64,000 nt of DNA from Deltaproteobacteria bacterium (GCA_029261855.1 JAJDAN010000026.1:62001-126000); one strand, 5' to 3'. Positions 17,416 through 26,615 are shown, counted from the stretch's first letter. Notes: generated from the sequence alone by a model not told the origin. A program made the numbers and translations.

Positions 17416-19283
17416 GCGCGACCACTCCGAAGCTGAAGCGCCGCTACGAAGTCTTCGACGCCGAGCTGTCCGGGCAGACCTTCAGCTTCCAGCTGCTGCG
17501 ACGGCTGCTCGGCTGGCTGCGACCCCACCGCGGGCGAGCGGCGGCGAGCGGCATCTTCGTCGTCGCCGCGTCCGTGCTGGCCGTACTGGCGCCCGTGATT
17601 CTCTCGCGGGTGGTGATCGACGGCATCCTGATTCCAGAGAGCGGCTTCACGACGCCGATGTTCGGCATGGACACGGCCGCCGCCTGGATGCAGGCAGTCA
17701 CGGGTTTCTCACCTCTGGGGTCCGCGTGCGCGCTCTACGCCGCCATGGTGATCGCCTGGGCGGGCTGTCTCTACGTCCACCGGATCCTGCTGTCGCGCGC
17801 GGTGCTGTCGGCCCTGCGCGACCTGCGCCAGGACCTGTTCTGGCACCTCGAACACCGACCCTCGTCGTTCTTCGACAACGTGGCGGTCGGCCGCGTGATG
17901 ACGCGCATCAGCAACGACGTCGAAGTGCTGTTCCAGCTGCTCGCGGGACTCGGGCTGCTCCTGGGCGAGCTGGTTCCCTTCTTCGTCGCCCTCGTGCTCA
18001 TGTTCGGCATCGCGCCCAAGCTCACCTGGATCCTGCTGGCGTCGATTCCGGTCGTCGCGTTCGCGACCTGGGCGTTCCGCCAGTCCACACGGCGGATCTA
18101 CCGCGAGATCCGCAACAGCGTGTCGACCCTGAACCAGAACCTGCAGGAGAACCTGTCGGGTATTCAGGTCGTGCAGCTGCACGGCCGCCAGGACCGCAAC
18201 CTCGACGCCTACTCGCAGATCAACCGCTACAACCGGGACCAGGAAAACCGCGCGATCCGGCTCGAGACCCTCTACAACCCGTTCGTTCAGAGCCTCGCAT
18301 CCGCCGGCCTCGGCGCCGTACTCTGGTTCGGCGGACGCGATGCCCTGGAAGGCGTCATCAGCCTCGGCAGCGTGGTGCTCTTCGCGCAGTTCATCGACAT
18401 GTTGTTCCGGCCCATCGTCGCCGTCGGCGAGCAGTACAACGTTCTGTACCGCGCCATGGCGAGCTGCGAGCGCATCTTCCAGGCGCTCGACTGGGACGAG
18501 TCGCTGCCCGAACCGGAGGTCCCCGCAGTGCTCCCGGAACGGCTGCGGGGCGAGGTCGAGTTCCGCAACCTGTCCTTCGGCTATCGCCCGGGCGAGCCGG
18601 TGCTGCACGATGTGTCGTTCACCATCGCGCCAGGCGAGCGCATCGCCATCGTGGGACCGACCGGCTCGGGCAAGACGACCCTCATCCGCCTGCTCGGCCA
18701 TTTCTACGACTTCCCGCGCGGGCACATCTTCCTCGACGGCATCGACCTGCGCGACATCACCGCCCAGGACATGCGCAAGCGCATCGGCGTGGTCCTCCAG
18801 GACTTCCACATCTTCGCCGGCAGCGTACGCGAAAACATCGGCCTCGGGGTTCCGGGCCTGTCGGACGAGGACATCGAGGCCGCCGCAAAGCTCGTGCACG
18901 CGGACGGCTTCATCCGGACCCTGCCCCAGGGCTACGACACGCCTCTCCTCGAGCGCGGCGCCAACCTGTCCCATGGCCAGCGGCAGCTGCTCGCCTTCGC
19001 CCGGGTGCTGGCCGCCGACCCCGAGATCCTCGTGCTCGACGAGGCCACTGCCAGCATCGACACCGAGACCGAGCGACTGATCCAGGACGCCCTCGCGAAG
19101 GTCACGGCAGGACGCACCTCCATCCTGATCGCCCACCGGCTGCAGACCATCCGCGAGGCGGACCGGATCGTGGTACTGCAGCACGGCCGAGTGCGGGAAG
19201 TCGGCAATCACGACGAGCTGATCGCCCTGCGCGGCGTCTACCACACCCTCTACGAGCTGCAGTTCCAGGACGCGCCGCAATGA
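17412..19283 (+). CDS. ABC exporter half-transporter, subunit 2 (catalytic ATPase site)
   Basis: A 623-residue half-transporter with transmembrane segments in residues 35-330 and a nucleotide-binding domain: Walker A GPTGSGKTT near 414, Q-loop VVLQDFHIF, signature LSHGQRQL and Walker B ILVLDEATAS with the catalytic Glu intact. The signature has His in place of the second Gly. Together with the Asp in subunit 1 this places the degenerate site between Walker A/B of subunit 1 and LSHGQ of subunit 2, while the other site is canonical. The start overlaps subunit 1 by four bases. Confidence 0.92.
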   Translation: MSATTPKLKRRYEVFDAELSGQTFSFQLLRRLLGWLRPHRGRAAASGIFVVAASVLAVLAPVILSRVVIDGILIPESGFTTPMFGMDTAAAWMQAVTGFSPLGSACALYAAMVIAWAGCLYVHRILLSRAVLSALRDLRQDLFWHLEHRPSSFFDNVAVGRVMTRISNDVEVLFQLLAGLGLLLGELVPFFVALVLMFGIAPKLTWILLASIPVVAFATWAFRQSTRRIYREIRNSVSTLNQNLQENLSGIQVVQLHGRQDRNLDAYSQINRYNRDQENRAIRLETLYNPFVQSLASAGLGAVLWFGGRDALEGVISLGSVVLFAQFIDMLFRPIVAVGEQYNVLYRAMASCERIFQALDWDESLPEPEVPAVLPERLRGEVEFRNLSFGYRPGEPVLHDVSFTIAPGERIAIVGPTGSGKTTLIRLLGHFYDFPRGHIFLDGIDLRDITAQDMRKRIGVVLQDFHIFAGSVRENIGLGVPGLSDEDIEAAAKLVHADGFIRTLPQGYDTPLLERGANLSHGQRQLLAFARVLAADPEILVLDEATASIDTETERLIQDALAKVTAGRTSILIAHRLQTIREADRIVVLQHGRVREVGNHDELIALRGVYHTLYELQFQDAPQ

Positions 19284-19298
19284 TAGAATCAGCGCCTC

Positions 19299-19574
19299 AT
19301 GGAAGAGCTGCGCCAGCAAGTCCTGATCCTCTATCTCGCGAGCTCGGCCCTCGACACGCCGGTGGTGGGTTGGTCGGTGTACGACGGCACCGGTCGCACT
19401 GAACCGATGTCGGCGGACGCCGACGAGCCGCCCTACAAGACCGGCGTGGCGGCGATGCGCGACGGCTGGCGGCTCATCCAGCTCTCACAGCTCATCCCGC
19501 CCTATCCGGGCGAAGAGTTCACGACCTCGTACCAGCGCTACGAGTGCGTGTTCGAGAAGCTGGTGCCCCGATGA
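19299..19574 (+). CDS. Small hypothetical protein
   Basis: A 91-residue acidic protein that follows the ABC exporter by 15 bases and overlaps the dioxygenase gene by ATGA. It starts MEELRQQVLILYLASS and contains PVVGWSVYDGTG, GVAAMRDGWRLIQLSQL and YQRYECVFEKL. No signal peptide or membrane segment is seen. The DGWRL...YECVFEK layout looks like a compact alpha/beta fold that I cannot name. Position and overlap suggest it is made with the exporter or the dioxygenase. Confidence 0.7.
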   Translation: MEELRQQVLILYLASSALDTPVVGWSVYDGTGRTEPMSADADEPPYKTGVAAMRDGWRLIQLSQLIPPYPGEEFTTSYQRYECVFEKLVPR

Positions 19575-20443
19575 CGGATCGTTCGAAGTTGCTCACCACC
19601 CGCCAGATGGCGCTGTTCACGGCGCGCGGCTTCCTACGCTTCGACGAGCTCGTGCCGCGCGAGCTGTGCGAACGCTTCGTCGACGCCTATCCGAACTCCT
19701 CTTCCGGGGCCCAGGGCATCCCCCTGGTCGCGGCGGGAACCCCCCTCGACGATGCCACCACCCCGGGCACGCCCCTCCACGACTACTTCGCGCTGCCGCA
19801 GATTCGGGGGATCATCGAGAGCCTGGTGGGACCGGGCAGCCGGCTCGACCACCACTTCCTTCACTGGCGCGAGCCCGACGGCGCCCCTGCACAGCACATG
19901 CACCAGGACTCGACCATCGACCCGCGCACTCCCTTCGACGTGCAGCTGATGTTCTTTCCCCAGAAGGTGACGCGGGAGATGGGGGGCACCTACTTCCTGC
20001 CGGGTAGTCACTTCCGCAAGGTCAATGAAGCGTCGATCACCCGCTACCAGAACATCGTGGGGACGAAGCACGTAGTCTGCGAGCCCGGCACCCTGCTCGC
20101 CATGCACATGGGCATCTGGCACGGCGGCGGTTGCAACCGCAGCGAGAAGCGGCGCGTCATGTACAAGATCCGCCTGAATCCGACGGTGCGGCAGCGAAGA
20201 CTGTGGAACGACGACGACGTCGACGAGAAGATGAACGCGCCTCAGCCAATCTTCGCCCCGACCCATCCCTACGACCCGAACGACGTTCAGACCATCCTGT
20301 GCCGCCCGGAGCGCTGGTTCGAGGCGGACGCCGCGCGCCTCGAGTACCTGAACCGCATCAAGCTCTGGCGGCACCTGCTGGGCGACGATTCCTTCGACGC
20401 GCACTACTGGATGACCCGGCTCGAGAACGAGCCCGCCGACTGA
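19571..20443 (+). CDS. Phytanoyl-CoA dioxygenase (PhyH) family Fe(II)/2-oxoglutarate oxygenase
   Basis: A 290-residue non-haem iron oxygenase. The iron ligands are seen in HMHQDSTID (HxD) and in the distal IWHGGG, and a 2-oxoglutarate-binding Arg probably lies in EKRRVMYKIRL. FLPGSH is a family hallmark. PhyH-like enzymes hydroxylate fatty acyl-CoAs, small natural products or ectoine. There is no ectoine gene here. The start is ATG 19571, overlapping the small upstream gene. The C-terminal 60 residues (YDPNDVQTILCRPERWF) are outside the core and may set substrate choice. Confidence 0.85.
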   Translation: MTDRSKLLTTRQMALFTARGFLRFDELVPRELCERFVDAYPNSSSGAQGIPLVAAGTPLDDATTPGTPLHDYFALPQIRGIIESLVGPGSRLDHHFLHWREPDGAPAQHMHQDSTIDPRTPFDVQLMFFPQKVTREMGGTYFLPGSHFRKVNEASITRYQNIVGTKHVVCEPGTLLAMHMGIWHGGGCNRSEKRRVMYKIRLNPTVRQRRLWNDDDVDEKMNAPQPIFAPTHPYDPNDVQTILCRPERWFEADAARLEYLNRIKLWRHLLGDDSFDAHYWMTRLENEPAD

Positions 20444-20545
20444 TCGCTCGGGGTTACACTGTTTCCAGCTTCCATCCCGGGTCGTTTCCCGCTTCGGGCC
20501 GCCACCCGTTCCAACCCCAGACGAGCGAGGCGAGAGGTATCGGCA

Positions 20546-21433
20546 ATGCAGGAATTCCAGGGTCGCGTAGCAGTGGTGACCGGCGGTGCGAGCGGCATCG
20601 GACTGGCCATGGCGAAGGCCTTCCTCGCAGAGGGCATGAAGGTCGTGATCGCCGATGTCGAAGAGCCCGCCTTGAAGGCCGCGTGCGAAGATCTCGCGGG
20701 CCAAACGGGCGGAGAGGTCAGCGGGGTCGTCACCGACGTCTCCGATCCAGCGTCGGTCCAGGCCCTGGCAGACCAGGTCTTCGACACCCACGGTGCTTGT
20801 CACCTGCTCTGCAACAACGCCGGCGTGGCCGCGCCGAACCTCGACCTGTGGGAAACCGAGCCGAGCGACTTCCAATGGGTGCACGGCGTGAACGTCGGTG
20901 GCGTCGCGCACGGTGTCCAGGCCTTCGTGCCGCGCATGATCGCGTCGGGCGAAGAGGGCTATGTGGTCAATACGTCGTCGGGGGACGGCGGCATCTCGCC
21001 GCTCGCCCAGCAGGTCGTCTATGCGTCCAGCAAGGCGGCGGTCTCGATCATGACCGAATGCCTCGCCGCGCAGCTCATCGGCCGCGGCACGAAGCTGCGC
21101 GCGTCCATCTTCTATCCGTCCGGCGGCATGCTGCGCACGGGCATCTGGACGACGAAGCGGAACCGCCCGAAGGACCTCGCGCGCAAGGTCGACGTCGACG
21201 CCGGACAAGAGACCACCTTCGACGACTTCCTCGAGGGCGCCAAGAAGGCCGGCTTCGACCTGCCCGTCCAGGACCTTGACGAACTCGCCCAGTTCCTCGT
21301 TCAGGGCATCCGCAACGAGGACTTCGTGATCATGATCGATCGCGAATCCATGGAAGCGACCCTCAACGAACGAGCCGCCAAGCTGGCGCGAGGCGACTGC
21401 CCCATCGAGCTGCAGCACATGGGGCTGAGCTGA
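20546..21433 (+). CDS. SDR family NAD(P)-dependent oxidoreductase
   Basis: A 295-residue short-chain dehydrogenase. The cofactor motif is TGGASGIG at residues 12-19, followed by DVEEP, where the Asp suggests NAD, then CNNAGVA, catalytic Ser in NTSSGDGG and YASSK. The C-terminal 90 residues extend beyond the classical 250-residue SDR (DDFLEGAKKAGFDLPV, IRNEDFVIMIDRES), as in divergent SDRs annotated in aromatic or steroid catabolism. The amidohydrolase gene starts two bases after its stop, and the following genes run in the same direction. Confidence 0.9.
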   Translation: MQEFQGRVAVVTGGASGIGLAMAKAFLAEGMKVVIADVEEPALKAACEDLAGQTGGEVSGVVTDVSDPASVQALADQVFDTHGACHLLCNNAGVAAPNLDLWETEPSDFQWVHGVNVGGVAHGVQAFVPRMIASGEEGYVVNTSSGDGGISPLAQQVVYASSKAAVSIMTECLAAQLIGRGTKLRASIFYPSGGMLRTGIWTTKRNRPKDLARKVDVDAGQETTFDDFLEGAKKAGFDLPVQDLDELAQFLVQGIRNEDFVIMIDRESMEATLNERAAKLARGDCPIELQHMGLS

Positions 21434-21435
21434 CC

Positions 21436-22677
21436 GTGTCGCGGGTGTTGATGATCAGCTCCGACTGCCACGCAGGCGCGCTGCCCGGCACCTACGTGGA
21501 CTACCTGCCCAAGCAGTACCACGAAGCCGCACGCGGCTGGTGGGTGTCCTTCGCGCGCGAGATGATGGCGCGCGCCGGCACCTTCTTCGACCAAGAAGCC
21601 GTCGACGCCTACAACGAAGAAGGCGGCAGCCGCGGGCTGATGGGCAAACAGTCCGTCGACAGCCAGGCCCTCGGCGACGCCGATCTGATGGCCATGCTCA
21701 GTGACGAGACCAGCCCCTTCGCGCCGCGGCGCGGCGAGTTCGACGCCGCGCAGCGCATTGCCGACCTCGACGCGGACGGCGTCGCCGCCGAAGTGGTGTT
21801 CCCGCAGATGGTGACCTTCGGCGGCGGCCTCATGCAGTACCGCGACGAGATCCTGCCGGAGCACAACCTCGAGGGCATTCGCGCCTACAACCGCTGGCTT
21901 GCGGACTTCTGCGACACCAACCCCGGTCGTCACGCCGGCGTCGCCCTCGTCAACGTCGACGACATCGACGTCACCGTGAAGGAGATCCGGAACGCCAAGG
22001 AGATGGGGCTCTGGGGCGGCGTGCTGCTCCCGACACACACCGGCGAGCATCCCTTCTACCATCACCCGCGCTACGAGCCTCTGTGGACCGTGTGCGAAGA
22101 GCTGGACATGCCGATGCACGCCCATTCCGGCTGGTCGCCCGACTATGGCGACGTCGAATCTGCCACGGCCATGTACATCAGCGAGGTCGACATGTGGCCG
22201 CACCGCGCTTTCCCCGCGCTGTTGTGGTCGGGCGCCTTCGAGCGGCATCCCAAGCTGAAGCTCGTCTTCACCGAAACGGGCTGCGGTTGGATCCTGGAAG
22301 CCCTGCGCATGCTCGAGTTCAAGGCCGCCAACCCGATCTTCAAGTACTTCACCAAGGGCCTGTCTCTCAGCCCGACCGAGTACTTCGCGCGCAACTGCTA
22401 CATCGGCGCATCGTTCATGCCGGTACACGAAGGCGCCATGCGCCACCAGATCGGCCTCGACCGCTTGATGTACGGCACCGACTACCCGCACCTCGAGGGC
22501 ACCTGGCCCAACACCCTGCCCGCCTTGCAGGAGACCTTCCGCGGCTATCCCGAGGACGAGACCCGCGCGATCCTCGGCATCAACGCGACTCAGGTCTACC
22601 CCTTCGACCGCCCGAGACTCGAAGAGATCGCAGGCAGGATCGGGCCCAGCCTGTCGACCATCCTCGGCGAGGCGTAG
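21436..22677 (+). CDS. Amidohydrolase-superfamily protein (ACMSD-like metal-dependent hydrolase or decarboxylase)
   Basis: A 413-residue TIM-barrel protein from a GTG two bases after the SDR stop. The N-terminal metal motif is SSDCHAGA, in which the usual DxHxH is reduced to a single His, as in many members of the ACMSD group. The central HAHSGWSPDYG, the LWSGAFERHPKLKLVFTE block and the C-terminal Asp motif MYGTDYPHLEGTW are present. Such enzymes hydrolyse or decarboxylate cyclic carbonyl acids. Context with SDR, CoA-transferase and a dehydrogenase suggests carboxylic acid catabolism. Metal count and substrate are unknown. Confidence 0.85.
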   Translation: MSRVLMISSDCHAGALPGTYVDYLPKQYHEAARGWWVSFAREMMARAGTFFDQEAVDAYNEEGGSRGLMGKQSVDSQALGDADLMAMLSDETSPFAPRRGEFDAAQRIADLDADGVAAEVVFPQMVTFGGGLMQYRDEILPEHNLEGIRAYNRWLADFCDTNPGRHAGVALVNVDDIDVTVKEIRNAKEMGLWGGVLLPTHTGEHPFYHHPRYEPLWTVCEELDMPMHAHSGWSPDYGDVESATAMYISEVDMWPHRAFPALLWSGAFERHPKLKLVFTETGCGWILEALRMLEFKAANPIFKYFTKGLSLSPTEYFARNCYIGASFMPVHEGAMRHQIGLDRLMYGTDYPHLEGTWPNTLPALQETFRGYPEDETRAILGINATQVYPFDRPRLEEIAGRIGPSLSTILGEA

Positions 22678-22723
22678 GGGCGTCCCGCTCGCGTTTACCG
22701 GATCGGCCGGCATCTTGTCGTCG

Positions 22724-22729
22724 TATACT
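22724..22729 (+). promoter_or_regulatory. Possible -10 box (TATACT) before the CoA-transferase gene
   Basis: TATACT is a strong -10 match in otherwise G/C-rich sequence, 64 bases before the GTG start. No good -35 is found at 16-18 bases. It could give the CoA-transferase and dehydrogenase genes a promoter separate from the SDR-amidohydrolase pair. Confidence 0.3.
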
Positions 22730-22751
22730 GGCGGCCTGCGTCGCCTCGGGT

Positions 22752-22782
22752 CAGCAGGCCGAGCAGCAGGCCGAGCAGCAGA
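22752..22782 (+). repeat. 12-bp tandem repeat in the 5' leader
   Basis: CAGCAGGCCGAG occurs twice in tandem (22752-22763 and 22764-22775), followed by a partial third copy. It lies just upstream of the ribosome site GGAG for the CoA-transferase. Copy-number change here could affect the leader but not the protein if translation begins at 22793. Confidence 0.6.
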
Positions 22783-22792
22783 AGGAGCGGAC

Positions 22793-25264
22793 GTGCCCGA
22801 AGACTCGCTTACCCCCGGCGGCGCCTTGGCCGGAATCCGTGTCATCGATCTCGCGACACCCCTGGCCGAGGCAGCCGGGCGGGTGCTCGCCGATCTCGGC
22901 GCCGAAGTCATCAAGATCGAGCCGCCCGCTGGCTGCGCGTCGCGCTTCACCGCTCCGTTCGTGGACGGGCAGGCGGGCGACCCGGATGGTTCGCTCTACT
23001 GGCGCTCGTATGGAATGGGGAAGCGCAGCGTCGTGCTCGACATCGAGCAGTCGGCCGACCGCGAGCGGCTCCGCGAGCTGGTGCGGGGCGCCGACATCCT
23101 GATCGAGTCCGAGGTGCCGGGCGCTCTCGCAGACAAAGGTCTCGACTACGAGACGCTCCACGCCCTGAACCCGTCACTGCTCTACGTCTCGGTCACACCC
23201 TTCGGCCAGGCCGGCCCGGAAGCCACGAGCCCCGCCTGCGACCTCACCCTCAGCGCCGCCGGCGGGTTGCTCAACCTGCAAGGCGACGGAGACCGACCGC
23301 CGCTACCCGTCGGGCATCCCGAAGCCAGCCACCACGGCGCCGTGCAAGCCGCGGCCGACGCGATCCTCGCCCTCTACGCACGCAACAGGGACGGCTGCGG
23401 ACAGCACCTGGACGTGTCCTGCCAGGCCGCTCTCGTCTGGACGCTGCTCTTCGCGGACGGCTACCCGGTTCTGACGGGCGCCAACCAGCCCGGCTCGGGG
23501 GAAGAACGCGCCGAGGTGCGCGAGCTGCTGCCCGGCGTCGTCGTCCCGGATCGCGCCCGCTGCAAGGACGGCTTCGTCGTCATGACCCTGGTGCTCGGTG
23601 ACGTCGGCGCCCGCAGCTTCGGCTCGATGATGGAATGGGCCAAGGAACACGACGCCCTCGAGGCGGACATCGCGGAGCACGACTGGACGCAGATGATCCC
23701 GCTGCTGATGCAGGGCAAGCTGGCGCCGCCCGACATGCAGCGCGGCTTCGACCAGTTCATCGCCTTCCTGGGAACCCAGACGAAGGCCGAGGTCCAGCAG
23801 GGCGCGACCGAGGGTCGCTGGTTGCTCGGCCCCGTGTGGACGACTGCCGACCTCCTGGGTGACCCCCAGCTGGCCGCCCGCGACTACTGGGTCGACGTGG
23901 ACGCGACCACACACCCCGGGCCCTTCGCGAAGCTCTCCCGCACCCCCATCCGCTACCGCCGCGCGGCGCCGAAGCTCGGCCAGGACCAGGAACTCGTGAC
24001 GCGCGGCGAAGAGCGGACGCCCGCCGTGCCGGCGCGTGTCTCGACGGAGCCGCGCCGCCAGATCTTCGAAGGTCTGAAGGTCGCCGATTTCGCCTGGGTG
24101 GCGGCGCTGCCCCTCGCATCCAAGGACCTCGCGAATCTCGGCGCGACCGTCATCGAGATCGAGTCCGAGAAGTTCGTCGACCCGCTTCGCATGCTGCCAC
24201 CCTGGAAGGACAGCGTTCCCGACGTCAGCGGCAGCTACTGCACGGCGAACTACAACCAGTCGAAGCTGGGTCTCGGCCTCGACCTGTCCTCGCCCGAAGG
24301 ACGCGAAGCCGCACTGCGGATCGTCGACTGGGCGGACGTCGTCACGGAATCGTTCACGACTGGCTCGGCGGCGAAGCTCGGGCTCGACTGGGAGAGCCTG
24401 CGCAAGCGAAAGCCGGGCCTGATCATGATCTCGTCCTGCATGCGCGGGCAGACCGGGCCCGAGGCGGCGTACACCGGCTTCGGCCTGCAGGGCGCGGGGC
24501 TGGCGGGCTTCGTCTCGATGACGGGCTGGCCGGACCGGATCCCGTCGGGTCCCTGGGGTGCCTACACGGACTTCATCGCGCCTCGTTGCTCCCTCGCGGC
24601 GCTGGGTGCCGCGCTGCATCACCGGGACCGCACCGGCGAAGGCCAGTACATCGACTTCTCGCAGATCGAGGCCGCCATGCAGTTCATCGCGCCGGCGGTG
24701 CTCGACTACACGGTGAACGGCCGCATCTGCGAGCGGCCGGGCCTGGATTCACAGCGAGCTTGCCCGCACGGTGTCTTCGCGACCGAAGGCAAGGAACGCT
24801 ACGTCGCCATTGCATGCGAGAACGCCGCCCAGTGGCGCGCCTTGTGCGGGCAGATCCCCGGCATGAAGGCGTTCGCCACACCCGAGCTCGAAGAGCTGTC
24901 TTCTCGGATCGCCCGCAAGGTCGAAATCGAGCTTCCCCTCGCCGCGGCCTGCCGCGAGCGCGAGCCGTTCGCCCTGGCGAAGTCCCTGCGCCAGGCGGGC
25001 GTTCCGGCCTACGTGGTCATGCGCGCGACGGATCTCCACGAAGACCCGCAGCTGTTGGCGCGCGACTTCTTCGTGGACCTCGACCACCCGCACATCGGAC
25101 GCGCCCGCTTCTGCGGCGCGGTGACGGCCTTCTCGGGGACGCCATCGGCGCCGACCCATGCGGGTCCCACTATCGGCCAGCACAGCTTCGACGTCCTGAC
25201 ACAGGTTCTCGGCTACAGCGACGAAGAAGCCGCCGAGCTCGCCATGTCCGGCGCGCTCACCTGA
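22793..25264 (+). CDS. Two-domain family III CoA-transferase (CaiB/BaiF fused to CaiB/BaiF)
   Basis: An 823-residue fusion from the GTG at 22793, seven bases after GGAG. Each half begins with the family pattern: IRVIDLATPLAEAAGRVLADLGAEVIK and, near residue 425, LKVADFAWVAALP. Class III enzymes move CoA between carboxylates via an Asp-bound thioester. In half 2 an Asp sits in AYTDFIAPRC, before HHRDRTGEGQYID. In half 1 the equivalent region (VGHPEASHHG) has no Asp, so that half may be structural. The protein probably forms the interlocked dimer as a single chain. Neighbours suggest a role in acid activation. Confidence 0.88.
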   Translation: MPEDSLTPGGALAGIRVIDLATPLAEAAGRVLADLGAEVIKIEPPAGCASRFTAPFVDGQAGDPDGSLYWRSYGMGKRSVVLDIEQSADRERLRELVRGADILIESEVPGALADKGLDYETLHALNPSLLYVSVTPFGQAGPEATSPACDLTLSAAGGLLNLQGDGDRPPLPVGHPEASHHGAVQAAADAILALYARNRDGCGQHLDVSCQAALVWTLLFADGYPVLTGANQPGSGEERAEVRELLPGVVVPDRARCKDGFVVMTLVLGDVGARSFGSMMEWAKEHDALEADIAEHDWTQMIPLLMQGKLAPPDMQRGFDQFIAFLGTQTKAEVQQGATEGRWLLGPVWTTADLLGDPQLAARDYWVDVDATTHPGPFAKLSRTPIRYRRAAPKLGQDQELVTRGEERTPAVPARVSTEPRRQIFEGLKVADFAWVAALPLASKDLANLGATVIEIESEKFVDPLRMLPPWKDSVPDVSGSYCTANYNQSKLGLGLDLSSPEGREAALRIVDWADVVTESFTTGSAAKLGLDWESLRKRKPGLIMISSCMRGQTGPEAAYTGFGLQGAGLAGFVSMTGWPDRIPSGPWGAYTDFIAPRCSLAALGAALHHRDRTGEGQYIDFSQIEAAMQFIAPAVLDYTVNGRICERPGLDSQRACPHGVFATEGKERYVAIACENAAQWRALCGQIPGMKAFATPELEELSSRIARKVEIELPLAAACREREPFALAKSLRQAGVPAYVVMRATDLHEDPQLLARDFFVDLDHPHIGRARFCGAVTAFSGTPSAPTHAGPTIGQHSFDVLTQVLGYSDEEAAELAMSGALT

Positions 25265-25272
25265 GGCGTGCC

Positions 25273-26340
25273 ATGACGCGAACCATCGCCGTCATCGAGG
25301 GAGACGACGCTTCGCCCGAGGCCATGCGCCCCTGCGTCGAGCTGATCGACGGACTCGGGCTCGACATTTCCTGGACCTACCCGCCGGTGGGACCAACCGC
25401 GCGCGAGCAGCACGGGTCTCTGTTCCCGGACCGTGCCCGGGAGATGATCGATTCGGCAGACACCACCTACTTCGGATCGACCAGCGGAGGCGCCACCCAG
25501 GCGCTCTTCTACTTGCGCTGGGGCAAGCAGACCTACGCGAACGTGCGCCCCGCACGCTACTTCCCGGGTGCGCGCTCGCCCCTCGCCGAGCCCGAGGGCA
25601 TCGACTTCGTGATCGTGCGCGAGAACCTCGAAGACATGTACCTGGGCATCGAGGGCGATCTCGCGGATCTCGCCCCGCTGGGTCTCGTGAGCCGCACGTC
25701 GCGCCGCGCCGTCGCCGACCTTGGCGAGGGCCGCTACGCGATGAAGGCCATCACCCGAGAAGGCAGCGAACGGGTCGTCCGCTTTTCTTTCGAGCTGGCA
25801 CGCAAGCGCGCGGCCTCGCTTGGCCGACCCGGGAAGGTGACCTGCACCTCCAAGTACAACATGCTGCCCGAGTCGGACGGGTACTTCCGAGACATCGCGC
25901 GCGAGATCGCGAACGAGTACGACGACGTCGCCTTCGAGACCTTCATCGTCGACGACTTCGCCTGCCGCCTGGTCACGCAACCCCATCATTTCGACGTGGT
26001 CGTCATGCCGAACCTGTACGGGGACATCTTGTCGGACGCCGCAGCCGGGCTCATCGGCGGACTCGGCCTCGCGGCCAGCGGCTGCTACGGCGACGACTAC
26101 GCATACTTCGAGTCTGCCCACGGGACCGCGCCGGACATCGCGGGCCAGAACAGCATCAACCCGACAGCGACCCTGCTCTCGGGCTGCATGATGCTCGACC
26201 ACCTGGGCTTCGCCGCAGAATCCGCGCGCATCGAACGCGCCATCGCGGAGATCTACGCCGAGGGCAAGACCCTCACCCCGGACCAGGGCGGCAGCGCCAG
26301 CACCAGCGCCTTCTGTGACGCGGTCCGGGGACGGCTGTAG
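25273..26340 (+). CDS. Isocitrate/isopropylmalate dehydrogenase family protein
   Basis: A 355-residue beta-decarboxylating dehydrogenase starting at ATG 25273, eight bases after the CoA-transferase. Seen are a divergent substrate loop VIVRENLEDMYLGIEGD, a Lys in TCTSKYNMLPESDG, the metal Asp residues in FDVVVMPNLYGDILSD, and HGTAPDIAGQN for NAD binding. The usual ENTEGEYSG is changed to ENLEDMYLG, so the substrate is probably neither isocitrate nor 3-isopropylmalate; tartrate/malate-type or a larger 2-hydroxyacid is possible. It probably ends the SDR to dehydrogenase cluster. Confidence 0.88.
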   Translation: MTRTIAVIEGDDASPEAMRPCVELIDGLGLDISWTYPPVGPTAREQHGSLFPDRAREMIDSADTTYFGSTSGGATQALFYLRWGKQTYANVRPARYFPGARSPLAEPEGIDFVIVRENLEDMYLGIEGDLADLAPLGLVSRTSRRAVADLGEGRYAMKAITREGSERVVRFSFELARKRAASLGRPGKVTCTSKYNMLPESDGYFRDIAREIANEYDDVAFETFIVDDFACRLVTQPHHFDVVVMPNLYGDILSDAAAGLIGGLGLAASGCYGDDYAYFESAHGTAPDIAGQNSINPTATLLSGCMMLDHLGFAAESARIERAIAEIYAEGKTLTPDQGGSASTSAFCDAVRGRL

Positions 26341-26615
26341 CACGAGCTTGCTCTTCGCCGGGGTAGCGATCGGCTACGGCCGACGACTCCTCGACCTGAC
26401 GGCGGTGACCGGCACGAGCGAGCCGGGCGACGTGGGAAGGGTCGTAGGCGTACGAACGCGACGCAATCGACCCCCTTTGCGTAGCGCTTCGGGGGGATCC
26501 CACCTTCTCCACCACTCAGTCTGCGCGTGCGGAGACCGCCCGCCGATAGGCCGCCACCGCCTTGGAAGCCTCCGCGATTCCGCAGGGGGGCTTGGCAGAT
26601 CGGTCGGTTCGCCCT

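Noticed and set aside
26341-26615. Possible tRNA-Ser 3' end or attachment site (CCCACCTTCTCCACCA at 26499-26514)
   Set aside because: The T-loop TTCGAA and the pairing 5' acceptor strand GGAGAAG are absent within 150 bases, and no integrase is nearby. I see no gene in this stretch.
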